Shown: one piece after another, positions 13,306 through 26,600 of the stretch
Position numbering within the stretch: position 1 is the stretch's first letter
How the letters are laid out: every line of letters starts with the position of its first letter
Assembly: GCF_029227915.1 (NCBI RefSeq)
Contig: NC_079877.1
Location: 13,701,351 to 13,765,350 of the forward strand
Source: Hydractinia symbiolongicarpus
Taxonomy: Eukaryota; Cnidaria; Hydrozoa; Anthoathecata; Hydractiniidae
Reading direction: 5' to 3'
DNA: 64,000 bases
Position numbers and translations under genes: made by a program
Notes under the pieces: model-generated
What the model was told of the DNA's origin: nothing
Seen by the model: the letters and a program-made list of their open reading frames with translations, nothing else
Database searches by the model: none

Positions 13306-13660
13306 ACTAGATAGATAGATAGATGTGCATATTTTACATGGCAAGCCTCACTAATATCGAGGGATATACCCTGTCTATTATTTCCAGGAGGGGTCAAGGC
13401 TTAGATGGAGAGTCCTAGAGTATTTAATGGTCGTTTTGAGCTACGCAGACCCAATTAGGGCCCGCGCTCTACTAGACAACTCCTGGCATCATCCAACCAC
13501 CCACACATGGAGCCATCTCTCCAATTTCCCTCACATGGCTTTGGTTAACCCAGGGCTATGGTAACATTAACTCACTCATGTTGAATCGCTGTCAAGAGGA
13601 ATCGAACCTCTGTCTCCCGCACAGAGTACAAGAGCTATAACCACTAATCTATGGCACCAG
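13306..13660 (-). mobile_element. tRNA-derived SINE, copy A (full length)
   Basis: Read on the minus strand, a tRNA-like head with the A-box-like word TAGATTAGTGGTTA and a B box GGTTCGATTCC starts near 13660. A roughly 280-base body follows, and the element ends in a (TAGA)n tail at 13306-13322. Three further copies occur at 15452, 33964 and 50904. The head is not a working tRNA because the anticodon arm is not regular. Confidence 0.88.
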
Positions 13661-13712
13661 CTATGCCCATTGTTCTGAATACACCTTTAGGATAATTCGA
13701 GAAAACTAACAC

Positions 13713-14000
13713 TCCATTGCAGCTTCTTTTTCGATCGGAGGAGGTAAACATCACACTTTCATAAGAGTTTATTTAGGAAAAAACACATTCCTTCGTGATA
13801 ACTTTTCTTACAGCGTCTTGTTTTTAATGAAAAGTACACGTAAGTTGTATCTTATTATTTTTAACGTTTCCTGACAATTCGAAAGAAATTGATACAACGG
13901 AAGTTAAACATCTTTCGTCTCTAACAAACTCTCATAAAAACAGGCTTTTTACCTCCTCTTTTCCGATATTGTAAAACGATGGAGAGCCATAGGAATGCAT
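13713..14000. mobile_element. Imperfect inverted-repeat element (MITE-like)
   Basis: The two ends are inverted copies of each other over about 90 bases at roughly 70 percent identity by eye. Shared words are CTCCAT at the tips, GAGGAGGTAAA about 30 bases in, and a TTTCATAAGAGTTT / TTTTATGAGAGTTT pair. No open frame lies between them. A clear target duplication was not found, so this is an old or degenerate element. Confidence 0.55.
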
Positions 14001-15451
14001 GTACAATTGAATCATCGTAAAGGTGTATTGAAATTAAAACTACGATGTCACGCAGAAGGTCGTCTATACGCTAGCTAACTACATAAATTATTATTGCAAA
14101 GTTAGCTAGCTAATTGTATATTTTGCCTGAACAAAATCTTTTTATGCAAAATAAAATGGTTAATTATTAATACTTTTTGTTGCAAGAAGAAAAGAAAGTA
14201 ATGACATGAAAGTGGCTAAAAAATTCATTTAAATCTACAAACAACTGTGACAGCACAAACTGCATTAAAGCCTTGATTTGTAATAAATTACCTAGCTAGC
14301 TAGCTAGCTATAGTCTGACAAGCCTGACAACAGTTAACAGGATTGTTGACCAGCTAGTGTGAATAGTAGTGTGGTGGCTAGATAGTCAGGCTGGGGGTAT
14401 TGCTACTTTAGCTAGCTTTGAATTTAGTGTATAACAACCCTCTTTTAGTATATACAGATCGCGCAGATACTGATGTGTAAAATCAACAGTTACGTTATGA
14501 TCTCCTATAAGCCCTTCTGGATCTTCTTAGCTTATCTTGGTGATTTGGTTTAGTGCAGGATAACGTAACTCCGTGCAATTGTAACATGGCTCATTCGAAA
14601 CCACAATGTTTATAAATGGCGGCTTGCATCGTACGCGATTGCTCCTTTTTTTGGTAACTTGCACTTGTTAATTAGGTCTATTTCAGGTTGTTGTATTCGC
14701 AGAAACAGGCAACGCGACACTTGTTGGCGTTTTATAAGCTAGCAGCGGCTTTTCTAAAAGTTGCTCCAGCAGCAAATATCTTTTGAGTTACATAAATTGA
14801 AAAGATCTGGAGTCAGCATTAGTTTATATTCTATGCACACAGCGCTAGCTACAGGTTTCATAAAAATAAGCGTAATTTAAGTAGAAAAATAAGCTAAGAA
14901 ATATAAATAATGAAAAAGCCCAGAAATTTTGTGTCCAACTATTCAGCCAATAATGCGCCTCATATTAAACGCTAATATTTATTATGATAAAAAATTCACA
15001 GGGTGTATAAACATTCATAACAATAACAATAATAATAAGAAACGTGTGTTGTGTGGGTCTTGATGTTTTCAACTATATATTTCTTAATAATCTTGGCACT
15101 CACACTTGGAATTTTAAAACAAAGCAGGATAATATTTAGTGAATGATGGCTAACACACAGCAGGGAATAACAAGCACATGATAAATTTTTGTGATTCTAG
15201 TTATTTCAACTGTTTATGTCAAACATTGTGATTAAAAAGAGGGTACTTCACAGTGCTGCTTCAAATGGTACTTTTAGCTGCACTAACTTTAAATTCAATG
15301 TCTATAATCCTTATTATGTGAACCGTCTCACACAAACCCGAATTATTTTGTGTGTACATATATGGAAAGACCTAAATTTTTCACTATTTTTTTCAATTTC
15401 CGCAGCAATAGCACAATTGCTTGATCTCCACTCCTATCTGCATACCAAAAT
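14001..15451. other. Intergenic; GCTA simple repeats, no gene seen
   Basis: Contains scattered GCTAGC words and a short (GCTA)n run near 14290-14310, otherwise AT-rich sequence. No exon or RNA gene recognised. Confidence 0.4.
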
Positions 15452-15605
15452 GTTTTTAAGATGTGGCAGGAAGTTGTCTGATAGCAGACAAACCCTAATT
15501 AGTATCCCTGAAGCTCAAAATGAGCATTAAATACTCTAGGACTCCTCGAAAATATATCCCTTGGAATTTTGAGGCTAGGCATGTGTGATATGCACATCTA
15601 TCTAT
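15452..15605 (+). mobile_element. tRNA-derived SINE, copy D (5'-truncated)
   Basis: Matches the 3' half of the SINE family, from the GGCAGGAAGTTGTCTG segment through ATACTCTAGGACT and ATATATCCCTTGGAATTTTG to ATATGCACATCTATCTAT. The tRNA head is missing. More diverged than copies A and B. Confidence 0.8.
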
Positions 15606-15689
15606 TGCACTGTTTCTGCACTAAATTCAGTTGTTTTTCTACTGCTCAATTTCCTGTTGAGGTATCAGCTGTGATCATTGGTTACCAAC

Positions 15690-16720
15690 TACAAAAGTAA
15701 GTAAGAGTTTATTTGCTGGAAAAAAAATTAATTACAAAAAACAAAATGTTATAATGAAAAAGGAACTTTAGCTAGATAAATTGCTAAAAAAAACAACAAC
15801 AAGAAGTTGGAGACCATCACACTAGTTAACAACTAATCTAAGGAGATGGCCACCATTATATATTTAGAATTTTTATTTTAAATAAACAAATATAAATTAT
15901 TTGTTTATTTTCTTTAAGAAAATTAACTATACACTGTAACTGGGTTATTTATCCATTTGCAAAAAGTAAAAAAGGGACTAAGTTAGTTAGGAATATTTAT
16001 TGAGGAGAGAATTTTTGCAGAGTGATTTGATTCTAGATATTAATGGTGAAGAAAGGTCTTGTCTAGGGAAAAGAGATTGAAAATATAAAGTAGAATTGGT
16101 ACCAAAAGAAAAAGTTCTAACAAGGGGTTTGTCTAAAATTTTAATAGAAGATCCTCTGGTATTGTAAGTATCAGGGCGAAACGCTAGACTGAAAAGACTA
16201 TTTATATCAGGTGGAGAGGTTTTGTTTAGGATTTGGTGAACTAGGGTTACATTACAGATTTTGGTGGTATCAAAAATATCAAGAAGGTTAAGTTGCTTTA
16301 GTAGAGGTTTAGAGTATGGATGTTATGGGTTAGACACCAAACTTGGGAGGAATAAGAAGCGTGAGAAAAAAATAAAGAGTAGTATACAGAGAGGAGTATC
16401 TTTAAGGAAACATAGTGACGGAGTTTGGAAATTGCTCTATTACTTCTGGAAAGTTTGGTAGCTACGTTTTTTATAAGAAATGACCAATTTAAGTGAGAGT
16501 CGATAATAACCCCAAGATACTTAACACAAGTGGAAAAGGATAGTTTTTTGCCATTTAGTTTCAGTCTAACATCATAGTTGATTGACTTATTGGGATGCCC
16601 GAAAAGAATAACCTCGATTTTGGTAACGTTAAGTGCAATTTTATTTGCATTTAACCAGTGGCATAGAAGTGCTAGATCAATATTTACTCTCAAAAGGACC
16701 GTATTGATGATATATTAGTC
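15690..16720 (-). pseudogene. Non-LTR retrotransposon reverse-transcriptase fragment
   Basis: The best part, 16693-16298, encodes a C-terminal RT stretch with the words KYLGVIIDSHLNWS and ISKLRHYV. Further left the frame continues, after a break, with a typical LINE C-terminal run (FRPDTYNTRGSS). Only the last third of an ORF2-type protein remains. The clade is uncertain; CR1/L2/Jockey-like elements have this thumb-region pattern. Confidence 0.8.
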
Positions 16721-17627
16721 TATGTAATTCTTTTTCTGGGTCAGGAAATGGTGGATTAGCTAGGTTTTCATTTGACACTCTTTCTTCCCAGTCAGTCCCT
16801 TTAAAACTATGATATTGGGGCAGAAGATAATGACACGTCAAAAGAAATTAAAGTAGCTGAGGAAGATGGTGATAAAATTATCTTTCATGTATATCTTCAG
16901 GCATGCACAATATGTTGGAAATATTACATTAAACATTAATGCTGAACATCCTCACTTTTTAAAAATAGTTCTATGTGTGCTTAACTCAGTCTGTTTAGGC
17001 AATCTGAACATCATGTTTCTTAAATCAAGTTTGTTACAAAAAAGTGTATGATTCGCTGCTGCTTGGTCCAACAAACTGTCCTCTTTTTTCTGCAATTGCT
17101 TTCTTGTTAATGTACGAATTATGCTTAACTTCTGTGTCTTACGTAAGTCTTATTTAATTCTTTTATTACTACTGATTCAGCAATAATTCTTATAGCAATT
17201 TTCTGGTATGGTTTTTAACATATATATTCAATGAGTACCACCTGACTGTATCATTAAGTTATCAATTCTGTCACACAATACCATCTCATTTGTTTACAAA
17301 GCAAGTTTTTAAGGTTTATATGTAAGTCTGGTGGTTTTAAGTGGTTTTTTTATTAATCATCATTCATCATTCTTGGCTTAACTTCCGTTTTCCATGCTAG
17401 CATGGGTTGGATGGGGTATATTAATGTTTGAATGATATTAATGTTTTATTAAGATACTATTAAATAATTTTAATCTAGGAATCGTTGGTAATTTAAGTGA
17501 AACAATTCATTTAATTTCATTAAAAGTATAAAGATGTATATCGAAATGTTGAAATTGAATAAGAAATGAGCCGTTTTTATACGTTATATTGATTGCAGAG
17601 AATATATGAATTTACTGTTTAATAAAC
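16720..17627. other. Intergenic upstream of the coiled-coil gene; LINE tail at about 17345-17430
   Basis: At 17345-17430, minus strand, lies only the last 80 bases of the LINE family seen at 52.3 kb, including the palindrome CCATGCTAGCATGG and an ATGATGA-type tail. Otherwise AT-rich with no recognisable gene; probably holds the promoter of the gene starting at 17628. Confidence 0.55.
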
Positions 17628-20600
17628 ATGAGTGGATTAGAATCTTTGGTTATATCTTCACTTGATATTCCTGATGCCCCAGCTAAAGCAGTCATAGCAA
17701 AAAACAACAATGCAAGAGCACTAAGACTTGCTGAAGAAACAAGACAAGAATTAACTGAGATATCGGATAGAGTAGAACTGGTAAAAAAATTTAATTAATT
17801 TAGATTATATATAATTATGTTTAAAAATTTTTTTATTCTATATAAACTGAATTTTCTACGATGTTTTAGACATTGCACAACTATGAATTTGAACATGAAA
17901 CCTGCAATGACAGATTAGGATCTGCATCCTTCAGCAATCTAAAAACACCAACAAAAAGTTCACCAGATGCTACCATGGAATTTGTAGATGATTTGGTACA
18001 TTTATCTAATTCTTGCTCTTTTCTATTGTCTATTTTATTTATCTCTAATATTAATAGTTGTATCTTGTTCAAAACGAGTGTCAGATCATTACTTGATACC
18101 AAAATACAAAATTATAACAACATTTATAATAGTTTAAAGTTTCTCCATTGATTTTTTCCAAAGGCTAAAAACTGAAATATCCTACATTTCATCCCGTCTG
18201 TGCAACATTTTTTTTTAATTTATACAATTTATATTTATTAATTTATTTAATTTATTTTAATTTGTTTATTAAGTTTCTTTTTTCATAGTCTCAATTGATA
18301 TCAATAATATCTGATCCTTTGGCAAAGAGAAAGGTCTGTATTTTTTCATAAAGGGAAATCTACAGTACCGTATGTAGTACTGTATCAAAAATATAAATAA
18401 TTTGATAGCTGTTTTAAGAGATACAATTAAAAGTACTGTTAAAAAATATCAGCAGGGATACTGCTCTTGAGCAAAAACAAATAGTAATGGCATTTTTTTC
18501 AGATTGTGCATGTGCTAATGAAAAAACTCTTGTGCCAGTGGTGTTTAAAATTTAATATGAGATATTTATATTCTTATTTCTGTACTTTTAAGTATCAGCA
18601 ATTTGTGTCCATCTTTGTGGTTGGATATGAGAACACCTGCTGTTCAAGATTAGAGGTATGAAAAATATAACATGATAAATTAGTGAATGTAACACCATAT
18701 CGTCCTGGTTTGTTTATACATAAATATTTATGTGTCTAATAGGGCGGTGATAAAACACAAAACATTACTAACTTTCTCAATTTTTTTTTTATTTTAGCTG
18801 CTAAAACAGATAAATGAGGTAAAGTTGTTTTAAAAAAAATTAGCAGCCACGCATCTGAAACATCAAAAAATAACTTTGCATTTCATTATGTAAGGCACGT
18901 TAGAAAAAGTCTAAGTCTTCTCCATAGTGCATTTATTATAAGGAAAGAAGTAGTTATAGTAAAAGTAATTATGCAATAAAAAAACATTAAGGTAAAAATA
19001 CTCTCTTTGTGTTATTTTTGTTTTTCTTATTATTTTTAGTTTTTCCATTACTATGGAAAAGAAAAACCTCCAGAAATTGAGTTTCCTGATTTTAATATTG
19101 ATCAAGTTGGGGTATCAGTAAGGTAAAAGTGAATTATTTAGGCTTCGTAAAAGAGCGAAGAATGTGCACAATCTAACCCAGATAATACTGACATCAAAGA
19201 AACCTTGGGGAATGAAATTATAGGTGTATTATTTGCAGTTGATATATCAACACAAGTTATTATACTATTTTATAATGCAGGTTTTTTCAGTTAATGTTAT
19301 TTACTTTATTTGTCTCATTTTCACTGCAATATACTTTTTAGAGCTTCTCTTAAAGAAGCAGAAGAAACGCAAAAAAAGTTAAAAGAAGTTAGTAAAGAAG
19401 TTGCAGCTGTTTTGCATAAATTAACTCATGACAAAAACAAAAGGTACGGAATGGTTTTACTTGCATTTTTCTGGTACAAGGCACAATGTGTTGCCTGTTG
19501 TCCATAATGCCATTGTCAAATTTTCTTTACCAAGGATTGTCTCTGCAAAATCAATTTGTTGATTCCAATAATTCTGTTTTATGATATGTTAATAGAATAG
19601 CTACATGGAAATTAGAGTTGTGCTGATTTTGAATTCTTAATATCAGGTGTAGGAAATTTAATCATAATTTAAAAAAGTGGCTAATCTGCAGGGATGAAAA
19701 TTTTGTAGTTTTTTTGTAAAAAGAAGGAAGTTTTAATTAGGAAATTTAATTTTTTAATCTTATAATAATTTTTTTCTATTTCTCTCTTACCTTATTGGTC
19801 TAAAAACTGTGGAAACTGCAACTTTAAAGAAACACCAGCATAGCTCAAATTTGTATCCATTTCATTATTTTATAATGACACCCTTCTATATATTTCTTAG
19901 CTCAAAAAGGAAATTAGAAAAAGAACTGCTTGCATCAAGAGAGCAAATTCTATCAGTAACAGACAAATTAATGGCTGCTCAGCAAGGTGACTCCATCTAT
20001 CTTAACATGTTACTTGTGAAATAATTTTTATTAACAGTAAAATCATGACAATGTTCTTATTCTTTATATATTGTTAGATTTAACAAGAAGTGATGAAAGA
20101 ATCTCAACAGCATTTCACCATCTTGAAGTCAAGCAAGTGGAAATTGAAAGGTGTCATAGAAATTTTTAATAATGCCTAGACTGGTTGAAAATTCCATAGA
20201 GATCGTCCGTCATACATATTTCCCCCAATCTCCTGTTATTTTGTGCATTCTTGCCCACCTGTGAGCATTACATAAGAAAATATACTTAGTGGGGGTTATT
20301 ACTATGATTATAGGTGCTATTAAAACGGCGTTTACAATCCCCCTTGTCTTTAAATTGACTTGAAAATAGATAGCAAGTATTATAATATGGAGTAGTTGCT
20401 AGTCCATCAATAATCCATTGGAGTTTGCCCGTTATAGCAAAATCGATAAAATTATATCGCATTTGTTATTTGTAGCTTAAGGATTTTGTGCAAGGTTTAG
20501 TATGCTCTGGTTATTATTAAAGACATTATTACAATAATAATGCAATGTCCACGTGGGAGAAAATACATGTTCATTCATTAATTTTGTTATATAGATTAAA

Positions 20601-23600
20601 GTCACAGGTGGAGGCATCAAAGGTACAATTTTTTATTTTATTTTAATTACTGTGGAAAGGAGGATTGAGTGCTGTTATTTCAGAGATATAACACCTCTAC
20701 AATCTCCAGGACAAAAACACTTTGTTACATAAGACTAGCTGGCACATTTCCTTTAGTAAGATCCTGAAAAGCCATAAAATTTGTTAGTCAGGTTGTCTTT
20801 TTAATTTTTGTGCATTAATATCTATTATCGCCATGTTCTTGCCATGTTCTTGCCTTGTAATAAATGGACCACCAAAAAGGTCAAGCAACAGAAAATTGAT
20901 TGTACATTTTAACTACTTCCAAGTGCCTTTTATGTTTTTTACAGAGAAAACATAGAGACACAGAATCGCTTCAGAAAGAAGTTGAAGAAAGAGCAGCGCT
21001 TTTACAGAATGCAAGAGAGGTTGTTTATATTTTTATATTTTTGATTAGATACTTTGAAAATAGTTGCCTAAGTTTCATGCATGTCTCTCAACAGGGTCAT
21101 TTTTAGCGATGTGATTTCAAAGTTATTACTCTATTACGTATGCAATCATTTCGTCATTTTAATAACAAATCCTACAATGCATTTTGTTTGAATTCAACTT
21201 TTGTCACTAGTGGTTATTGTATATATCTGTGTTATAGGAGATTTCAAAGCTCATGTTAGACATCTCGCAGTTGGAAGCCAAGCTTGTAAAACAAGAAGAA
21301 CACCAAAGAAGTGAGAAACAAAAACAAGAAGTAAGAAAAAATCCATGGGATTATTGATGCCATACATTCTTTGACAACAGAAAAATTATGGCAAAGATTC
21401 AATTCTGCTTATCCATGCCTTTGTATTTCTATTGAAATACCACAGAGATTTAAGCACTTATTAACAGTTGTATATTTACTTTGACCATGTTAACCTCAAG
21501 GTTGAGCTTGTACTGGTTTATAAATTGTTAGCATTTTTATATTATGCAGAATACCAAATTGGAACACGAAGCAAAAGTCAAAAGTCTGGAAGAAAAAATA
21601 GTGTTAGCTAAAAGAGGTGTGTAAATTTACGAAATCGCTTCTCGTTTTCAGAGTCTTGTGTTTTTAATCATGTCTTGTACATCTGTAATATCGTACAATT
21701 TGAGAACATTAACCTGGAATTAAAAAACAAACAAACAGAAAAACAGTTTAACTGAAATAAATTACATATATATCAAAAAAGCATTTCTTTCAATTTTATT
21801 AGCTCTATTACATTCCTTCTTTTAATGAATAAACATGTTTATAGATGTTCAAAACTTGTACGAGAAGCAAATTTCAGATCTGCGATATCAAAATCGAACT
21901 GAGATGGACAGTGAAAAAACCAAACACAGAAAGATTGCATTCGATTTAGAAGAAACCATACTGAAGGTATTCTGTTTTATTTAAATGTTCTTTTTGTGTA
22001 TACAAAACCCTTCAATTGTCCACATCATCAATCATTTTATTGTTTGCTACCTTCCACCTTTTCTATTGACTTCCCTATAAGTTCCTACAAAAATCAACAG
22101 GCCATCTTGTAGTCCCTTTCAAAAACGAATAAAGTGATACTTTCTAGCTGTTTACCTTGTTAGGGACTTGTTTTTCTGTAAATGTCATAAAAAATCATTG
22201 CTACTTGTAACTGTCTATGCGTTTCACAGTACGTTTACTTGTTAAAGAACGAAAAATCTTAAATAATGGTGAACCACCAAAATTCCATTCTCGTTTGTTG
22301 GTCATTACACTTAAATGATAGAAAGACGTGAAATATTAAAGAATCAAATCAATTTTATATGTGTATCTTAGCTCAAACGTGATTTAGAAGAAGCTAAGAA
22401 AGAACAAGAAAACACAGTAAACAAATTTTTGACTGAACAAGCTCATCGCGAGATTGATGAAAAAGAGAAGACATTCAAAGATTCGGTTGCACGTGTTGTG
22501 AATCATGAAAAGGTAGTGTTCCTCATCGTGACCATGCCATGTGTAATAATATAAGTGATAAGTTAATTTGACAGCTTTTTCTTTACGCAGGTTGTCTACC
22601 AGACCCTGGGAACCTTGCAAGCCCTAAATTGAAGCAAGTGGCCTTAAGAAGCCTGAAATTAAGATCAAATTTTTAAATAACCGTAACAATTTTGAAAGTT
22701 TTGTAATGACTATTAGAATGGCCTTATGTACTTTTGAAAAATCACGATGTTGTACAGTAAATGACGAAACTAAATCTGTTAGACCTTCTGTTTTGTAGTA
22801 AAAACCTCTTTCTTGTTTTTACCTTAGATGCATTTATTTATATTCAATAAGAATGTTTATTGAGTGTATGCGTGTGTACCCTAGGTCTTTTTGTGCGAGC
22901 GCCGACTATCAAAGTGGCATAAAATTTGCCGATTCTACTGCTTCTCGGATTTGCTCCCCTCCTAATTTTGAAGGTAATTGCCTTAATTTGTTGTTTCATA
23001 TATAGCAGCTAAAATCCATTCAAGATGTGAATAGATTATTAACAGAGAAAATGAAAGCAGAGGAGAATGAGAAAAAAGAATTACTGAAAGAGAAACAAAA
23101 AGGTAGTAAGTGTATTTTGACAGTTTTAATGAATACTATAGTGGTACAGAAAGTTCAGTTAATTTGATACTCTCTACATGGTTGCTTTCTTTAGGACGGC
23201 CAACTGGTAATATAAAAACAGCTGATGTTTCTATACAGACTGACCTGATAGCGCAGAGTGACACACCAAGAACAGTCGAGGAAATTAACTTCTCTATGGT
23301 TGCAACTGAACCAATCAAAGACGAAGATGTAAACTTATTTTTTGTATATCGTAAGAGGGGAAATTTGTTGCAGAAAGAAACTTTGGGATTTATCGACACG
23401 ATTTTGAGAAAAATGTCTTATCGCAAAAATTAATTCTCACAAAAAACGCAATTTAACCCTCCAACCCTACCATTAACTCAGTATGTATCCACCATTTCCA
23501 CAATTCCTTTCTTCACATTAAAACTTTCTTATGTTGTTCTCCTGCTCTATCAACTAAAGGTATTATTGCCCCGTTTACACATGCATGTTAAAGTTTAAAT

Positions 23601-26600
23601 AAAGGAATCGACCTTATTTGACAATTTGAAGATTCTAGGTGTAAGGGCTGCTTTTATAACCTAGTGCTTTTCTGCAACTAAATCATAATTTTATTATTAT
23701 ATTAATAATATAATATTTTGATGCAGAGGTATATATACTACACTTTCATTAATTTAGGCAGCGAAAAAACCGATAGAGGATTTAACAGCATATCTCGTCG
23801 AACTTCGAAGTAAGGTAAGTTTGTCAGTAACGGGATACTGTAAGCAATTGCTGACTTTGATGTTTGAACGTATGTAAACTATTATTAAATATTTGACCTC
23901 AATTCCAGACATGTTGTCTCTACAAAATCAATTATGTTCAAATAATTTTTTTTTTAGTATAATCAAAATGTTATGCTGGTGTCAAAGTTACTTAAAGATA
24001 AGCAAAAGTTTACTGAGGTTAGTTAGCTGTTATTGTTGTTGCCATTGTCATTGTTGTCGCCGATGTCGTTGTCGTCTTTGTTGTTGTTGTTGTTGTTGTA
24101 GGTTCTGGCGTCGTCGTCGTTGTTGTAGGTTTTGGCGTCGTCAACGTTGTAGTTGTCGTTTTCGTTGTTGGTGTTGTCGTTTTCGCTGTCGTTGTCTTCG
24201 TCATTGTTGTCGTCTTGTTGTCGATGTTGTCGTTTTTGCTGTCGTTGTCGTTGTCTTCATCATTGTTGTGGACGTTGTTGTCGGTGTTATCGTTGTTGTT
24301 GTTGCCAGAGTTGTTGTTGCTGTTTTTTTGTTATTGTTATTATTGTGCAAAAACAACAACAACAACAACAACAAAAACGATGACGAGAACTCGTCGTCGT
24401 TTTTGTCTTAATAATTATTTTCTACTGTTTAAGGATAAAGAAGAATTTTTGAAACAGATAAAAGAAGCTAATAAGTTAAAGGTATTTGAAATTTTTATGT
24501 CTAAAAAAAAATTCATTTTCAGCTTTTTAGCAACAAGTTACAAGTATTTATTTGAGATGAACACAGTTCAACTTTTTATGTCATAGCAGCTTCTAAAAAA
24601 TATTTTTGTGTATAACTAAAAAATAAAAAGAGAACAATTTTTTTTATAGGAAGAAGCCGAAACAGAGGTAAATGTTTTGCTTCGTTTGTGTACATCACTT
24701 GTTTTGACATATGTTTTTGATCACCTGACACAATTATTTTTTATCTTTAGTTACTGGAAAGCCTTCTTGTTTTGGTTAGTTCAGTTTTTAATTTCATTAC
24801 TTAATTTTTTATATCTTCTATTAAATGTCTTTTTTTTCCTTTTTTTTGGATTTTTTTATGCACGGTTTAGGAACAACTAAAAATGAACTGTATTGAAAAC
24901 CTTGATGAAAACGAAAACATTACAGTAAGGAAATTTATATACTATCAACAGATAATCATTTCCTTTATGTGTTATGAACTAGTTTTTTATCATTGGAAAA
25001 CCTTTTATTTTGAAGTAAGGTTTTTTTACGTCAGACCTTGACACAGTAGTCATTTGTCATGTTTCATGAGTAACCTATGTATTTGATTTTGCAAAAAAAC
25101 AGCTCGATGTAACATCAAAACGTTTAATCAATTCGTTTCTACCTGAGAAATAAAAAAATTATACAATAGACAATTTTATGAACTAATTTTTATTATAATA
25201 TACAATGTGTTGCAGTTTTATATCTACTATTTTTATCAACACTTTGACATCACACATGCTGTGGATAACAACCTGTTCTTTTTTAACCATTTTACCATTT
25301 TAATCATGTGTAACAAAACATGTATTTATTTATATATATGTGATTTGAATACTTTATAGGGACTGGCAGATTTGGGCACCATGACATCACCAATGTTAGA
25401 TCAACAAGTCAGTTTTATAGATTTTTTAATAAATTCTCGTACATTTTAACTTTAAATTTTGCAATTTTTATATAACCTACTCACTATATCACCTATATCA
25501 AATACTCTTTTTCTTCTGAATTTAATCGGATAAATGATTTAATTTGTTGTCTTCATCTCCACTATATAATCTCCACATGGCATTAGGCGAAATGTTGACA
25601 CTGAACATAACGATGAACGCTCAAACTGGAGATCTTTACAAAAGCAAAGTCTGTATTTTTTTTACTAGAAGTCAGCTGTTTCTATTTTATTTCCCAATGG
25701 AACACCTTCCAGTCAGCAAGGCATGAGACTTGCATCAGCACGCAGTACGTTGTCTGTGAGCGCACGTGCGCGAAGCCGTCTCATTAAAAATATGCTGGAA
25801 AGCCACCCAATAGTCACCAGTATTGAAGATACTTACAATAAAATGTTAAAACTTAAAGAAAATTTACTTGATTGGATGAAAGAAGATTCAATGTGGGTGG
25901 AAGAAAAACAACTGCTTGAAAATTTAAAATTAGAAGAAATTGTGAAGGTATCTGTGTTTTTGACACAATTTGTGGTTTGTTTTACTGGTAAAGTTACCAA
26001 GGTCCAGCAGCATCTTTTGGTCCACTTGGTCCACACTTTGGTCGTGGTCCACTAACCACGCCCAATGCCCCCTCTCCCACCTTTAGCTCTAAGTTATATA
26101 TATTCGTTCAATTTTATGAAACACTATGTACCTTCCATAGGCGCTAAGTGATAAAACTTTTATTTGACAATGGTTACTGATATAATATGTATGCTACTTT
26201 TACCTGTCGCTACTGCAATGGTTCTACTGATATAATATGTATGCTACTTTTACCTGTCGATACAGGTATAATTGTTTTGAATGAAAATTTCTCTCGCATA
26301 GTTCTGTTCACTTATTTATTCTGGTTTATTTTATTAGGATATCGATGGAAAAGGTTTCGAAAGCAATATTGAAAAAATGGTATTCAATTCAAGCTGGGTA
26401 ATATTACAGCACTGGAGATTATCTACAGTGCTTTTTTCTATTTTTCTGTTGTTGTTATTGTTTTTGGTTTCCGCCGTTGTTGTTGTTGTTTTTTGATTTT
26501 TTACATATAAAAGCAATCAGTTGAGTTTCAAAGACTTTTTGTTTACTCCCTTTTTCAAGCAAATTCTCCTAGCGGTATTTTCTTGCGAAGCAGTTTGTTC

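Noticed and set aside
13600-13660. tRNA gene on the minus strand
   Set aside because: It has A- and B-box words but an irregular anticodon arm and is attached to a repeated body; it is a SINE head.
23893-24411. Cysteine- and arginine-rich 172-codon frame, and the threonine-rich frame opposite
   Set aside because: Both are readings of a GTT/GTC triplet repeat inside an intron.
25578-25650. Extra exon of the coiled-coil gene after the acceptor CATTAG
   Set aside because: In the frame left by the preceding exon it hits TGA at once; another frame is open, but no partner donor was found.
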